A stretch of 64,000 nt of DNA from the NCBI RefSeq assembly GCF_046630445.1, contig NC_092343.1:138439501-138503500 (forward strand), written 5' to 3'. How positions within the stretch are numbered: the first letter of the stretch is position 1; each line of letters opens with the position of its first letter. The stretch comes from Rutidosis leptorrhynchoides (taxonomy: Eukaryota > Streptophyta > Magnoliopsida > Asterales > Asteraceae). The position numbers were made by a program, and so were the translations under genes. Shown here in pieces: positions 35,644 to 48,316 of this stretch. A model generated the notes under the pieces. The model did no database searches. It was not told the origin of the DNA and worked only from the letters and a program-made list of their open reading frames with translations.

Positions 35644-36849
35644 CTTATGTTGATGATGTTCACAATCTAAGCCTTGACCTTGTGTTTGGTTGCATGCATG
35701 GTTGATTGATATTTATTCAATTGGTTTGTAATAATATTTATTCATTTGGCATGTAATAATTCATTTGGTTATGTAATTTATTTTATATTTGGTATGTAAA
35801 ATAGATTAGGTTGTAATTTCATTTTTTAGACAAAATGTATTAGGATATATTTTGTAAAATGATGAAGAATGATGAAGACTTGAAGAACACATGAAGAAGC
35901 ATTTGTATGCAAGGTTAAGTGGGAGATTTGAAATCTCCTACTTTGTGTTATAACCCCTTATCCGGTGGCATTTGTTTTCGGCTAAACAAATGTCTACCAA
36001 AATGGCTTGATTGTGAACATATTTGTTTTGCATGCATGGTTGTTTATTGTATGATTGTGGATTGTATGGTTGTATGCTACAAGTTAATCACACAAGTTAA
36101 CAACAAGCAAAATGGCAATTTAATTGGTTAAATTATACATTAATTAACGACATGCAAAACGTCAATTTAAATGGTTAAATTAAAAATGGCTAAAAGGACA
36201 TTAATAAACGGTTATTAAGATCATGATTAGGATCATATATATAAAATGGTTTATAGACATGAAATTGGCTTTTCATAATGAACTATACACCAAATGCATG
36301 TTGGTGTATGGCAAATGTTTTCTTAAACTAGAATTTATGAAAACTTAAAATCCCTTAACTAAAACAAGGTAAACAAGTTAAACGCCATCCTTTTGTGGAA
36401 ACACTTAGACGTATTAGGAAACTCTTGATGGGATAAAGGTCACCTAACTGTCATGAGCGAACTAATATGAATAAGGTACACTTCGCATACATGTGGGATA
36501 AAGGTCACCTAACCACTTGTATGTTAAGTCTACATGTTTACACAAGTAGGACGACTTGATTTGGGAATCATGAACTTAGGGTCACCGAAGCATGATGAAC
36601 AAATAGGCGTTGATGGGATAAATATGCCATGCAAAAGGATTGCATGATCCCATAACTTAGAAGTTGCAAAAGGATTGCAATTGTCACATAAATGACTACC
36701 TAGCTAAATCAAATAACGGGATAAAGGTCACCTAACCGAAATTTGATTTACCGTTGGATTCTAAGATTTAATAAAACAATTAAAAATAAAAGGGTATTGT
36801 TTATTAAATTTAAAATCGATACTTAAAAGGACTTTGTTAAATTTTGTAG
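35644..36849 (+). other. Copia leader, non-coding, with a 19-base motif in three copies
   Basis: No gene. GGGATAAAGGTCACCTAAC occurs exactly at 36430-36448, 36495-36513 and 36718-36736, with a partial relative (GGGATAAATATGCC) near 36614. Such leader motifs could serve RNA packaging or dimerisation, which is inference. Confidence 0.8.
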
Positions 36850-39800
36850 ATGGCCGCAAATAACAACAACATGCAAAATGCACCACTTAACCTAAACAAC
36901 CTATCATTAAGGTCTCTCCTCGAGAAAGACAAACTCAACCATACGAACTTTATGGATTGGTTCCGTAATCTTAGGATTGTCCTCAAACTTGAGGACAAAG
37001 CGTATGTGTTGGAGGACCCTATTCCCGACCAACCGGATGAGGAAGATATAGAGGGCATGGCTTATTATGACAAGTATTGCGCCGATTCGGTGCAAGTCGC
37101 TTGTCTAATGCTTGGGACTATGATACCCGAACTCCAAAAGGATTTCGAACATCATAGTGCATATGACATGATTACGCAATTGAAGGAGATGTTCCTTCAA
37201 CAAGCACGTGTCGAGCGCTTCGAAACGGTTCGAGCGCTACATGCATGTCGTATGGATGACACCCAATCCGTCTCCTCTTATGTCCTCAAAATGAAGAGCC
37301 TTATTGATCGTGCTAACCGTCTTAACCTAAACATATCAAATGAGTTAGCCACCGATCTTATCCTTAACTCCCTATCAAAAAGGTTTGATCAATTTGTAAT
37401 TAATTACAATATGAATGGGATGGATAAGAGCATAGGTGAGCTTCACGGTATGCTTAGAACGGCGGAAACTAGCATGGGTAAAAGGGCTTTACCCGTGTTA
37501 GCAATCGATCAAGGTGGGTCCAAAGGTAAGACCTCTAAGCCAAAGGTGGCTAAGAGAAAAGGACCCGCTTACCAAGGCAAAGGGAAGGGGAAGATGGTTA
37601 CCCCAACCATCAACAAGGCTAAAAAGCAAAAGGTAGCCGAGAAGGCAAACCCCAAGGAAGACCCATGTTTCGGTTGCGGTGAAATGGGTCATTGGAAACG
37701 AAACTGTCCGATCTATCTTAAGGAGTTGAAGGATAAGAGGGATGCAGGGCAAACCTCAGGTAATATATATATGGTATATATAGAGCTTAGTATTACTTCT
37801 TCTAATACATGGGTATTAGACACTGGATGTGGAACTCACATTTGCAATTCATTGCAGGGGTTCAAAAGAAGTAGCAAGCAAACGGGAACATCAAGTCTCT
37901 ACATGGGTAATGGAGCCAAAGTGCAAGTGAAGGCTCAAGGAGACTTTGTGTTAAAGCTTCCAAGTGGTTTGGAACTTATTTTGAAAGATGTTTTGTATGC
38001 ACCCGATTTATGTCGAAACATTATTTCCATTTCCCGTTTGAAACAATGTGGTTTTAATCTTAATTTTGTTAATGATGATATCCATATTTATTTAGATAAT
38101 GTATTCTATTTCAAGGCTTCGCCTTCAAATGGAATTTATGAATTGGTTCATGATGACGCATCATCGAGCTCTATATACCATACAAGCACCAAGAAACTCA
38201 AAAGGGATTTGAGTGATTCCTACTTATGGCATTGTCGCCTTGGTCACATAAACAAGAACCGAATGCATACACTTCAAAGGAATGGACTTTTGAAATCAAA
38301 TGAAATGGATTCATTTGATGTATGCGAATCTTGTTTACAAGGCAAAATGACTAAAGCACCTTTCAAAGGGACTTATGAAAGGGCTAAAGATTTATTGGGA
38401 TTAATACATTCGGATGTATGTGGACCCTTTAAACCCATAACTAGGAATGGTGAAAGATACTTTGTTACTTTCATTGATGACTTTAGTCGTTTCGGATATG
38501 TCTACTTATTAAGACACAAGGACGAAACGTTTGAAGCATTCAAAGAATATCAAAACGAAGTACAAAATCAACTCAATAGGACAATTAAGGTACTACGTAC
38601 CGATAGAGGAGGTGAATACCTAAGCGATGCCTTCCAAGATCATCTTAGGAGTTGTGGGATTATCTCACAACTTACTCCACCCGGAACACCCCAACTTAAT
38701 GGAGTTTCCGAAAGGAGGAACCGAACCCTAATGGATATGGTTCGATCTATGATGGCAAGAAGCTCGTTGCCTCTATCATTTTGGGGTTATTGTCTAAGCT
38801 CCGCGGCTCGTATTTTAAATATGGCCCCAACCAAGAAAGTGGAACGAACTCCTCACGAGATGTGGTTTGGTAAACCTCCATCTCTATCATACTTAAAGGT
38901 ATGGGGATGTGAAGCTTATCCTAAGCGTTACGTCCCTAATAAGTTGAATGCTCGATCCACGAAGTGTATCTTCATAGGATATCCCAAGGATGATATGGGA
39001 TACTATTTCTATGATCCATCCGAGCAGAATGTATTTATTGCTCGGAAGGCGGAATTCCTTGAAACTAAGTTCCTAATGGAAGGAAATAGTGAAAGGAAGA
39101 TAGATCTTGAAGAGGTTCAAGATCAAGTAGATGATACACAATTGGTTGACACTAGCACTCAACATGAAAATGTTGATAGTGATCAAATGGATGATCAAAA
39201 TACACAAGACATTCGTAGATCTGGTAGGATTAGCAATCCTCCTGAGAGATATGGGTTTCTCATAGATGGTTGCTATACGGTTGATTTGGATGAACCAACA
39301 AACTACCAAGGTGCTTTATCAAGGATTGATAAAGATAAATGGCAGGAAGCCATGAACGCCGAGATGCAATCCATGTATGAAAACCAAGTGTGGGAACTTG
39401 TTGAGCAACCTCCTAGCTCTAAGCTAGTTGATTGCAAGTGGCTTTTCAAAATGAAAACCGACATACATGAAACTTGGATACATATAAAGCTAGACTTGTT
39501 GCAAAAGGTTTCACTCAAACTCAAGGGGTTGATTATGATGAAACTTTCTCGCCTGTGGCAATGCTAAAGTCTATTAGGATATTATTTGCCATTGCTGCTC
39601 ACTACGACTATGAAATATGGCAAATGGATGTCAAAACCTCTTTCCTAAATGGATATCTTATGGAAGATGTCTATATGGTCCAGCCTGAAGGTTTTGTTGA
39701 TCCAAAATATCCTAAAAGTGTATGCAAGTTAAAGAAGTCAATCTACGGATTGAAACAAGCATCTAGAATGTGGAATCATCGTTTTAATGAGGAAGCCGAG

Positions 39801-40874
39801 AAATTTGGCTTCATTAAAAATGGTGATGAAGCTTGTGTATATAAGAAAGCTAGTGGGAGCACTATCATGTTCCTTGTACTATATGTGGATGATATATTAT
39901 TATTTGGGAATGATATTACCACAATGCAAGGAGTCAAAACTTGGCTAAAGAGTTGCTTCTCCATTAAGGATCTTGGAGATGCACAATACATATTGGGGAT
40001 AGGGATCTATAGGAATAGATCCAAGAGATTGATAGGTTTAAGTCAAAGTACATACATTGATAAAATCTTGAAAAGGTTCAAGATGGAAAACTCTAAGAGA
40101 GGTTTGGTACCTATTCAAAAGGGAACCGTTCTCAGTTCATCTCAGTGTCCTGCCACGAAAGATGAACAAGAGAGAATGAAGAAAGTCCCATACGCATCTG
40201 CTATTGGGTCTATCATGTATGCAACGATATGTACTAGACCGGATGTGTCATGCGCTCTAAGCTTGACAAGTAGATACCAGAACAACCCAGGAAACAGTCA
40301 TTGGATTGCTGTTAAAAGTATATTGAAATACCTTAAGAGAACTAAGGATATGTTTCTAATATATGGGTCTGGTGAGGAGGAACTCGCCGTAAAAGGTTAC
40401 GTGGACGCGAGTTTCCAAACTGATCGAGATGACTCTCGATCACAATCCGGTTATGTCTTCATGTTAAATGGTGGTGCGGTCTCTTGGAAGAGTTCGAAAC
40501 AGGAAGTTGTTGCGTTATCCACTACAGAGTCGGAGTACATTGCCGCCTCACTGGCAGCTCAGGAAGCTGCATGGATGAAGAAATTCATCGACGACTTAGG
40601 AGTGGTCCCTTCCATTCAGGACCCTCTTGAGATCTTTTGTGACAACGAGGGTGCGATTGCTCAAATCAAGGAACCTCGTGCTCATCAAAAGACTCGTCAC
40701 ATTGAGCGGAGATTCAACTACATCAGGGATGAGGTTGAAAAGGGAAAGATATGTATTCACAAAGTTCACACAGATCAAAATGTTGCGGATCCACTCACGA
40801 AGCTTTTACATGGGCCAAAACATGAGGGACATGTTTGTGCATTAGGGCTTCGATATTCTAGTGATTGGATATGA
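36850..40874 (+). pseudogene. Copia gag-pol polyprotein with one single-base deletion
   Basis: Starts at ATG 36850 (MAANNNNMQNAPL). Gag has WFRNLRIVLKLEDKAYVLED near residue 40 and a CCHC knuckle CFGCGEMGHWKRNC at residues 273-286. Protease LDTGCGTHICN has its Asp at residue 324. The GAG-pre-integrase region has the LWHCRLGH motif, and integrase has HSDVCGPF, FIDDFSRFGYVYL, RTDRGGEYLS and GVSERRNRTL. RT follows after the linker (WLFKMKTD, LVAKGFTQTQGVDYDETFSP, YVDDILLFG near 39882), then RNase H (ALSTTESEYIAAS, DNEGAIAQIKEPRAHQKTRH). At about 39469, 'catgaaac' stands where the sister copy at 46750 has 'catggaaac'. This one-base deletion shifts RT and RNase H out of frame; the downstream frame is otherwise open to TGA 40872-40874. 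Confidence 0.95.
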
Positions 40875-41648
40875 TCTATTTTAAGTATTGTACCGGAACG
40901 AAATTATTCAAACTCATTAATATAACTATGGTGTTAATTTATTTGAGTTATGTTCCTATTTTGCATATTTCATCCATGAATAAGCAATTACTCTAAATTT
41001 CCGTAGTCGATCACATTTGTGGGAACAAGTGTGAGGTTTAGACTATTATGAACTCGGATTGGTATACATTCATAGGTTGAATGTGGGGCAAGGTTGCAAC
41101 CAAGGTTCATAGATATTTGTGGGAAACAAATATTGGAAGACCCGCTCTCAAGAATTACTGTATAGAGCCTTTGTGGTTGATCACATGTAATCTTGAGTAA
41201 AGGCGAATATCATTGTATCCTCTGACCTGAGATACATATTGGGTTCGGATATTCACTAAGTACTGTGCCTTGATTCTTTCCTTCGCTATTCTGAAACATG
41301 GTAGTACATAAGGAAGAACGCAGGTATATTACAAAGTGTATATCTAGGACGTATGTAGTCAAGATGGAATTTGTCCCTCTTATTCGTTGAGAGTCAGATG
41401 TCTAAGGCCTGAAAAGTTAAATCTATAAGAGAGTGATCACTCTGTATCTCTTGGATTTAACATGACATCTATGATGAAAGGATATAATGAAAGATTCACC
41501 TACATATATCAGTTCGAGTAGGGAACTCGAAAAGGGATGATGTTATTGAATGGCACAAAGTCATAACATATTAGGGGTGATGGACGGTGTGTTAGGCTGT
41601 ATCCATCACTTGCATTAATTTCTTATGTTTCTCGTGCAAGTGGGAGAT
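40875..41648 (+). other. 3' untranslated region and polypurine tract of the young Copia
   Basis: About 770 non-coding bases. The PPT is AAGTGGGAGAT at 41638-41648, directly before the LTR TG. The same tract precedes the LTR of the second copy (minus strand, 44582-44572). Confidence 0.85.
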
Positions 41649-42739
41649 TGAAGGTATTTCGTATGCCCGAGAGACATATTAAATTAATGTGGCTAATGTG
41701 TTATGATCCAAGTCGGGTCATACCCAATAACAAACTTACCGACACTTTATTCGTATTTAATTTTAGCGGTTGGATCGTTGATTAAATACACGACACTTGA
41801 ACTTTAAGGAAAAGGTTTCTTAAATAATGTTACTTGATATGTTTATATATAAGTTATGAAATAACTTATATAACAAGGATTTAATTATTTATAGGTTAAA
41901 TAATTAAGTTATGTCACATTTTATAAAATTGGTTTTATAAAATATACATAACAAATAATATACATGTTTATATAATGTGTTTTATAAAATTAAGTTTTAT
42001 AAAAACTGATTTTATAAAATCAGTTTTTTTTTATATAATGTATATTATAAAAGATCCTTGTAGTGGCATTGGGAGTTCAAGAAGCATGCTAGAGATTCCT
42101 TTTGATGCCCATGCTTTCCCAATTCCTATAACATGCATCTTGACTCACTTTGGGACCTAGAGAAGCAATTTACATATCAAAAAAACTGCACAAATACTTC
42201 TGCTATTCAGCTGTCCAAAACGTGGGGTATTTGCAGCTCAAAGGAGTTCATAATTTGGTTTTTATAAGCTCCATTCAAGTGTGATTAAATCCTAACCAAA
42301 GTACTAAGTGTTGGTTACAAGTTTGGGGTATTATCTCTTGAGGTTCCATAGTTTTGGAACTAGTATTCATCATCATCTTTCTTGGTACTTGCTGTTCAGA
42401 TTTTAAGGTTCAAATAAAGTAGTTTTCTAGCTTGGTTAGTAAGGTTATAAGGTACCAAAGTCTAGCCAAGGTTAAGGGTGATATTGGAGAAGCATAAGCT
42501 TGGTGTTTTCATCTTCAAATTCATCATTCTTGGAAGTAAATAACCTCCTAACTTGGAGAAGGTATAACTTCTAAATTACTATCTTGTAGTTTGTAAGCAT
42601 ATTATTTCACAACTTGATCCATGGGATTTAACTTTAAAATGGTTTAAAGATTAACAAGTTAAAATGTAACTAACATGCTTCCGCTTTGATATGTTTCTTA
42701 AAAGGTTTTAAGTATCATGAAACTTGTTAAATCCCAACA
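41649..42739 (+). repeat. 3' LTR of the young Copia element
   Basis: 1091 bp, almost identical to 34192-35282. Confidence 0.97.
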
Positions 42740-42759
42740 GTAAGAAGACATGATGGACT

Positions 42760-42822
42760 TTATTTGCATTGAACTTTATAGATCATACTCCTGGCGGCCG
42801 TACTCGCGTGTTCATCCGCCAT
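42760..42822 (-). pseudogene. Short first-exon-like ORF of the captured gene
   Basis: On the minus strand ATG 42822 opens a 20-codon frame, MADEHASTAARSMIYKVQCK, ending in TAA. It is preceded by 'agggtttataatca' and a leader (43110-42823) containing 'ttagggtttcat' and CT-rich sequence, the look of a plant 5' UTR and promoter. The frame stops before the Copia insertion at 42744, and the exon-like blocks continue beyond it at 34112. The start is like many plant genes but the protein is not identified. Confidence 0.35.
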
Positions 42823-43120
42823 TGATTATAAACCCTAGCATCGTCAACATCGGTGATTTACAGTATAAAAACAGAAAAATAACAATAAAACTGAATGAAA
42901 AAGCATTTACTTTTAAGACTTATGAAACCCTAATTTCCAACCTTGAAACAACCCAATCAAAAAGGAGAATCGAAGGATAACCCTCACCTGAAACATGAAA
43001 CTCGTCGACTACTTCAAACGCCCCAAATCAGTTTTAGGGTAAGAGAGGAGGAGAAAGAAGGTGTGGAGGGTATGGTGAGTAAAGGAGAAGGTAGAGTAAA
43101 GATAAAGCAAAACACGCCAC

Positions 43121-43157
<37 letters not shown>

Positions 43158-43250
43158 TGGTGGAGAGCTGCCCACCCTTTAACAGTAAATGTATGTGAGG
43201 GCAATGCCACATAGACCAATGGGGTTGCAAAGCTTAGTTTCTCTAATATA
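42823..43250 (-). promoter_or_regulatory. Promoter/5' UTR-like region at the Helitron 5' end
   Basis: Minus strand CT-rich sequence with 'ctccttctttctcctcctctc'-like composition (43070-43035), 'accctaaaactga' and two 'agggttt' words, as found upstream of many plant genes. A run of about 34 T on the plus strand (43124-43157) lies next to it. The outermost part (43252-43160) is the putative Helitron terminus. Confidence 0.35.
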
Positions 43251-43252
43251 GA

Positions 43253-43658
43253 TGGGTAATAGTAATCATAATAATCAGGTGATACTAATATTAGTTTTAA
43301 TGATAATGATACTAATAATAATAATGTTAATGATAATACTAATAATTATAATAATAATAATAATAATAGTAATAATAATAATAATCTTAGTGATAATAAT
43401 GATAATTTTTAATAATAACAATTTTTAATAATAATTTTTATATTGATAACGATAATGATAATAATAATAATTATTATTATTAGTTAATAATAACGACGAT
43501 AATAACGACGATAGTATTAATCATTTTTAGTAATAATACTATATTTAATGATAATTCAGTTGACGATATCTTTTAATCCGTTTATCGAAATCATACGCTT
43601 TCTAAATGAAAAGTTATTAATTTTTCGCCAGCTTTTCAACGACATGCATATCATATAC
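43253..43658 (-). repeat. LARD 5' LTR, second part
   Basis: Homologous to about 21195-21675 of the other LTR copy. It begins 'taatagtaatcataataatc' and ends '...gacatgcatatcatatac', where Copia copy 2 starts. The remainder of the LTR should reappear to the right, beyond the window, after all nested insertions. Confidence 0.85.
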
Positions 43659-44571
43659 TGTTGGGATTTTACAAGTTCTTAAAATGTAAAACCGTTTTGA
43701 TAATCAAGCAAAACGAAAGCACAAAATCGAATTAAAACTTGTTGAACTTTAACCATTTAAAGTTAAATTCCAAGAAGGATCAAGTTATGAAATATACTTA
43801 CAAACTAAAAGTGGGTTTAGAGTTTATACCTCCTCACTAGTTGAGGGTAGATTCAAATGAGCAAGATGGTGATGAAGATGATGAAAAATGGAGCTTCTAA
43901 CTTGAAGCCTCAAGAGTGTAATACCTACAAGCCTTTTGAGACCAACACCACATTTGATATAGTTAGGATTTTAGACACTTGATTCACCAAATTACCAAGC
44001 AAAAACTCCCTCTTTTCTTTGTTCTTGGATTCGGCCAGCAAGGGAAAAAGATAGAAAGAGAGAGTTTTTCCAACCTTTTGAAAAGTTTGAGTGTGTTTTT
44101 GTTGAAAAAGATTAAGCATGCAACTTGGGTAGTTGTGTTATTAAAGTAACCAATTAAATAAGCATGGGAAAACTCCTTTTGTCTCCACAAAAAAAAAAAC
44201 GCCACTCATGGGCTACCAAAAGGAATAAGTAATTTTTTATAAAACTAGTAATAAAACCCATGTATTTATTAAGTTACTTACATTTTATAAACCAATTTAT
44301 AAAATATAACACAACATAATTATTTAAACCTATAAAAAATAATTAATCCCTTATCTTATAAATTATCCAAATAATTTATCTCAAGTGATAATATTTTAGA
44401 AAACTGATTTTTCTAAAATTCAAGTGTCACGTATTTATTTAATGATCCAATCGCTAAGATTAAATACGTATAAGGTGTCGGTAAGCTTGTTATTGGGTAT
44501 GACCCGACTTGGATCAAAACATATTAGCCACATTAATTTAATATGTCTCTCGGGCATATGAAATACCTTCA
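43659..44571 (-). repeat. 3' LTR of Copia copy 2
   Basis: Minus strand TGAAGGTATTTCATATG...AATCCCAACA, 913 bp. It matches the 1091-bp LTRs at both ends but is rearranged and shorter in the middle. It lacks the perfect 28-bp palindrome; only 'actgatttttctaaaa' remains near 44400. Confidence 0.9.
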
Positions 44572-45340
44572 ATCTCCCACTTGCAAGAGGAAAATAAGAA
44601 ATTAATGCAAATAATGGATACCACCTAACGACCGTCCATCACTCCCAATATGTTATGACTTTGTGCCACTAAATAACATCATCCCTTTCGAGATCCCAAC
44701 TCGAACATGAATAGGTGAATCTTTCATCGCATCCTTTTGTCCTAGATTTCATGTTAAATCCAAGAGACACAGAGTGATCACTCTCTTCTAGATTTAACTT
44801 TATCAGGCCTTAGACATCTGACTCTCAATGAATAAGAGGGACAAATTCCATCTTGACTACATATGTCCTAAATATATATCTTGCATTATACCTGAGCTCT
44901 TCCTTATGAACTACCATATTTCAGAATAGCGAAGGAAAGAATCAAGGCACAATACTTGGTAAATATCCGAACCCAATATGTGTCTCAGGTCAGAGGATAC
45001 AATGATATTCGCCTTTACTCAAGATTACATGTGATCAACCACAAAGGCTCCATTTAGTAAATCTTGAGGGCGGGTCTTCCAATATTTGTATTCCACAAAT
45101 ATCTATGAACCTTGGTTGCAACCTTGCCCCACATTCAGCCTGTGAATGTATACCAATCCAAGTTCATAATAGTCTAAACCTCACACTTGTTCCCACAAAT
45201 GTGATCGACTAGGGAATTTAGAATAATTACTTATTCATGGATAAAATATGCAAAATAGGAACTTAACTCAAAATAAATTAACACCATAATTATATTAATG
45301 AGTTTGAACCACTTCGTTCCATTACAATACATAAAACAGA
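44572..45340 (-). other. 3' untranslated region of Copia copy 2
   Basis: Co-linear with 40875-41648 of the young copy, in reverse orientation. No gene. Confidence 0.85.
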
Positions 45341-48316
45341 TCACAACCAATCACTAGAATATCGAAGCCCTAATACACTAACATGCCCTTGATGCTTTGC
45401 ACCATGTAAGAGTTTCGTGAGTGGATCCGCTATATTAAGATCTGTGTGAACTTTGCGAATACATATGTTTCCCTTTTCAACTTCATCCCTTATGTAGTTG
45501 AATCTCCGCTCAATGTGACGGGTCTTTTGGTGAGCACGAGGTTCCTTGATTTGAGCAATCGCACCCTCGTTGTCACAAAAGATCTCAAGAGGGTCCTGAA
45601 TGGAAGGGACTACTCCTAAGTCGTCGATGAATTTCTTCATCCATGCAGCTTCCTGAGCTGCCAATGAGGCGGCAATGTACTCCGACTCTGTAGTGGATAA
45701 AGCAACAACATCCTGTTTTGAACTCTTCCAAGAGATCTCACCCCCATTTAACGTGAAGACATAACTGGATTGTGATCGGGAATCATCACGACCAGTTTGG
45801 AAACTCGCATCCACGTAACCTTTTCCAGCGAGTTCCTCCTCACCAGACCCATATATTAGAGACATATCATTAGTCCTCCTAAGGTATTTCAATATACTTT
45901 TAACCGCAATCCAATGACTGTTTCCAGGGTTATTCTGGTATCTACTTGTCAAGCTAAGAGCGCATGACACATCCGGTCTAGTGCATATCATTGCATACAT
46001 GATTGACCCAATGGCAGACGCATATGGGACATTCTTCATTCTCTCCTGTTCATCTTTCATGGTGGGGCACTGAGATGAACTGAGGAGCGTTCCTCTTTGA
46101 ATATGTACCAAACCTTTCTTAGAGTTCTCCATCTTGAACATTTTCAAGACCTTTTCAATGTATGCGCTTTGATTCAAACCTATCAATTTCTTGGATCTAT
46201 CTCTGTAGATCCCAATCCCCAAAACGTATTGTGCTTCTCCAAGATCCTTAATGGAGAGGCAACTACTTAGCCAAGTTTTAACACCTTGCATTGCCGAAAT
46301 ATCATTTCCAAATAACAATATATCATCCACATATAGTACAAGGAACATGATGGTGCTCCCACTAGCTTTCTTGTATACACAAGCTTCATCACCATTTTTA
46401 ATGAAGCCAAATTTCTTGGCCTCCTCATTAAAATGATGATTCCACATTCTAGATGCTTGTTTCAATCCGTAGATTGACTTCTTTAACTTGCATACCTTAT
46501 TAGGATACTTCGGATCAACAAAACCTTCAGGCTGAACCATATAGACATCTTCTGCAAGATATCCATTTAGGAAAGCAGTCTTGACATCCATTTGCCATAT
46601 TTCATAATCATAATGAGCAGCAATGGCAAATAATATCCTAATAGACTTTAGCATTGCCACAGGCGAAAAGGTTTCATCATAGTCAACCCCTTGAGTTTGA
46701 GTGAAACATTTTGCTACAAGTCTAGCTTTATATGTATCCAAGTTTCCATGTATGTCGATTTTCATCTTGAAAAGCCATTTGCAATCAACTAGCCTGGAGC
46801 TAGTAGGTTGCACAACAAGTTCCCAAACTTGGTTGTCATACATGGATTGGATCTTAGCGTTCATGGCTTCCTGCCATTTGTCTTTATCAATCCTTGATAA
46901 AGCATCTTGGTAGTTTGTTGGTTCATCCAAATCAACCACATAGGAACCATCCATGAGAAACCCATATCTCTCAGGAGGATTACTAATCCTACCAGATCTG
47001 CGAATGTCTTGTACACTTTGATCATCCATTTGATCATTCTCAACATTTTCATGTTGAGTGCTAGTGTCAACCAATTGTGTATCATCTACTTGATCTTGAA
47101 CCTCTTCAAGATCTATCTTCCTTTCATTATTACCTTCCATAAGGAACTTAGTTTCAAGGAATTCTGCCTTTCGAGCAACAAATACATTTTGCTTGGTTGG
47201 ATCATAGAAATAGTATCCCATATCATCCTTGGGATATCCTATGAAGATACACTTCGTGGATCGAGCATTCAGCTTATTAGTGATGAAGCGCTTAGGATAA
47301 GGTTCACATCCCCATACTTTTAAGTATGATAGAGAAGGAGGTTTTCCAAACCACATCTCATGAGGAGTTCGTTCCACTTTCTTGGTTGGGGCCATATTTA
47401 AAATACGAGCCGCAGAGCATAGACAATAACCCCAAAATGATAGAGGTAACGAGCTTCTTGCCATCATAGATCGAACCATATCCATTAGGGTTCGGTTCCT
47501 CCTTTCAAAAACTCCATTAAGTTGGGGTTTTCCAGGAGGAGTAAGTTGCGAGATAATCCCACAACTTTTAAGATGATCTTGGAAAGCATCGCTTAGATAT
47601 TCACCTCCTCTATCGGTACGAAGTACCTTGATTGACTTATTGAGTTAATTTTGCACTTCGTTTTGATATTCTTTGAATGCTTCAAAAGTTTCGTCCTTGT
47701 GTCTTAACAAGTAGACATATCCGAAACGACTGAAGTCATCAATGAAAGTAACGAAGTATCTTTCACCATTCCTAGTCATGGGCTTAAAGGGTCCACATAC
47801 ATCCGAATGTATTAATCCTAATAAGTCTTTATCCCTTTCATAGGTCCCTTTGAAGGGTGCTTTAGTCATTTTTCCTTGTAAGCAAGATTCACATACATCA
47901 AATGAGTCTAGCTCACTTGATTTCAAAAGACCATTCTTTTGGAGTGTATACATTCGGTTCTTGTTTATGTGACCAAGGAGACAATGCCATAAGTAGGAAT
48001 CACTCAAATCCCTTTTGAGTTTCTTGGTGTTTACATGGTATATTGAGCTATTGTATGATGTGTCATCATGAACTAATTCATAAATACCATTCAAAGGCGA
48101 AGCCTTGAAATAGAACACATTATCTAAAGAAACATGGATATCATCATCAATAAAATTAAAATCAAAACCACATTGTCTTAAACGGGAAATAGAAATAATG
48201 TTTCGAGTCAAATCAGGAGCATACAAAACATTTTTCAAAACAAACTCCAACCCAGCTTGTAACTTTAAAACAAAGTCTCCTTGAGCTTCTACGTGCACCT
48301 TTGCACCATTTCCCAT
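45341..48316 (-). pseudogene. Copia pol (copy 2), truncated and with one stop
   Basis: Minus strand. Starting at 48316 (MGNGAKVHVEAQGDFVLKL) it contains the post-protease/pre-integrase region, integrase (HSDVCGPF, FIDDFSRFGYVYL), RT with YVDDILLFG (near 46332) and RNase H (ALSTTESEYIAAS) to the stop at 45341-45343. One in-frame TAA at 47645-47647 stands where the young copy has CAA (EVQNQLN). The frame is otherwise open for nearly 1000 codons. Gag and the protease active site are missing because of the insertion at 48329. Confidence 0.93.

Larger units (their letters stand above)
34192..42739 (+). mobile_element. Young full-length Ty1/Copia retrotransposon
   Basis: 8548 bp, flanked by GTAAG on both sides (34187-34191 and 42740-42744). 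Two LTRs of exactly 1091 bp begin TGAAGGTATTT and end AATCCCAACA. By eye I find only two differences between them (34203 A vs 41660 C; 35170 T vs 42627 C). The order is PBS 35284, a long leader with repeats, gag-pol 36850-40874, PPT 41638. Protein order with integrase before RT identifies Copia; I do not assign a lineage. One single-base deletion in pol is the only coding lesion found. Confidence 0.96.
30678..43252 (-). mobile_element. Putative Helitron (minus strand) with gene fragments, containing a Copia element
   Basis: The segment interrupts the LARD LTR with no convincing target duplication. On the minus strand it begins TCTATATTAGAG after an A (43253). It ends near a short imperfect hairpin (CGTGTAGCGCG, about 30700-30690) and then, about a dozen bases on, CTTG before a T. 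5' TC, an A/T target, a subterminal hairpin and a 3' CTRR-like end are Helitron marks; here the last is CTTG, not the usual CTAG. Its own sequence is about 4.0 kb after removing the Copia element. No Rep/helicase is seen, so it would be non-autonomous. Alternatively it is a filler insertion of genic DNA of another origin. Confidence 0.45.

Noticed and set aside
35270..35705. Repeat protein frames (VIGNTESQ and ITCDSVLP types) and a CRISPR-like look
   Set aside because: A 24-bp tandem array keeps every frame open. The units are contiguous with no unique spacers, so this is neither a gene nor a CRISPR array.
43124..43157. Long T run at the Helitron edge as the tail of a LINE insertion
   Set aside because: No flanking duplication could be found on either side, unlike the case at 55141-55194.
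46251..47323. Plus-strand frames over Copia copy 2 (and similar antisense frames over other pol regions)
   Set aside because: They lie opposite well-supported pol coding sequence and have no motif of their own.
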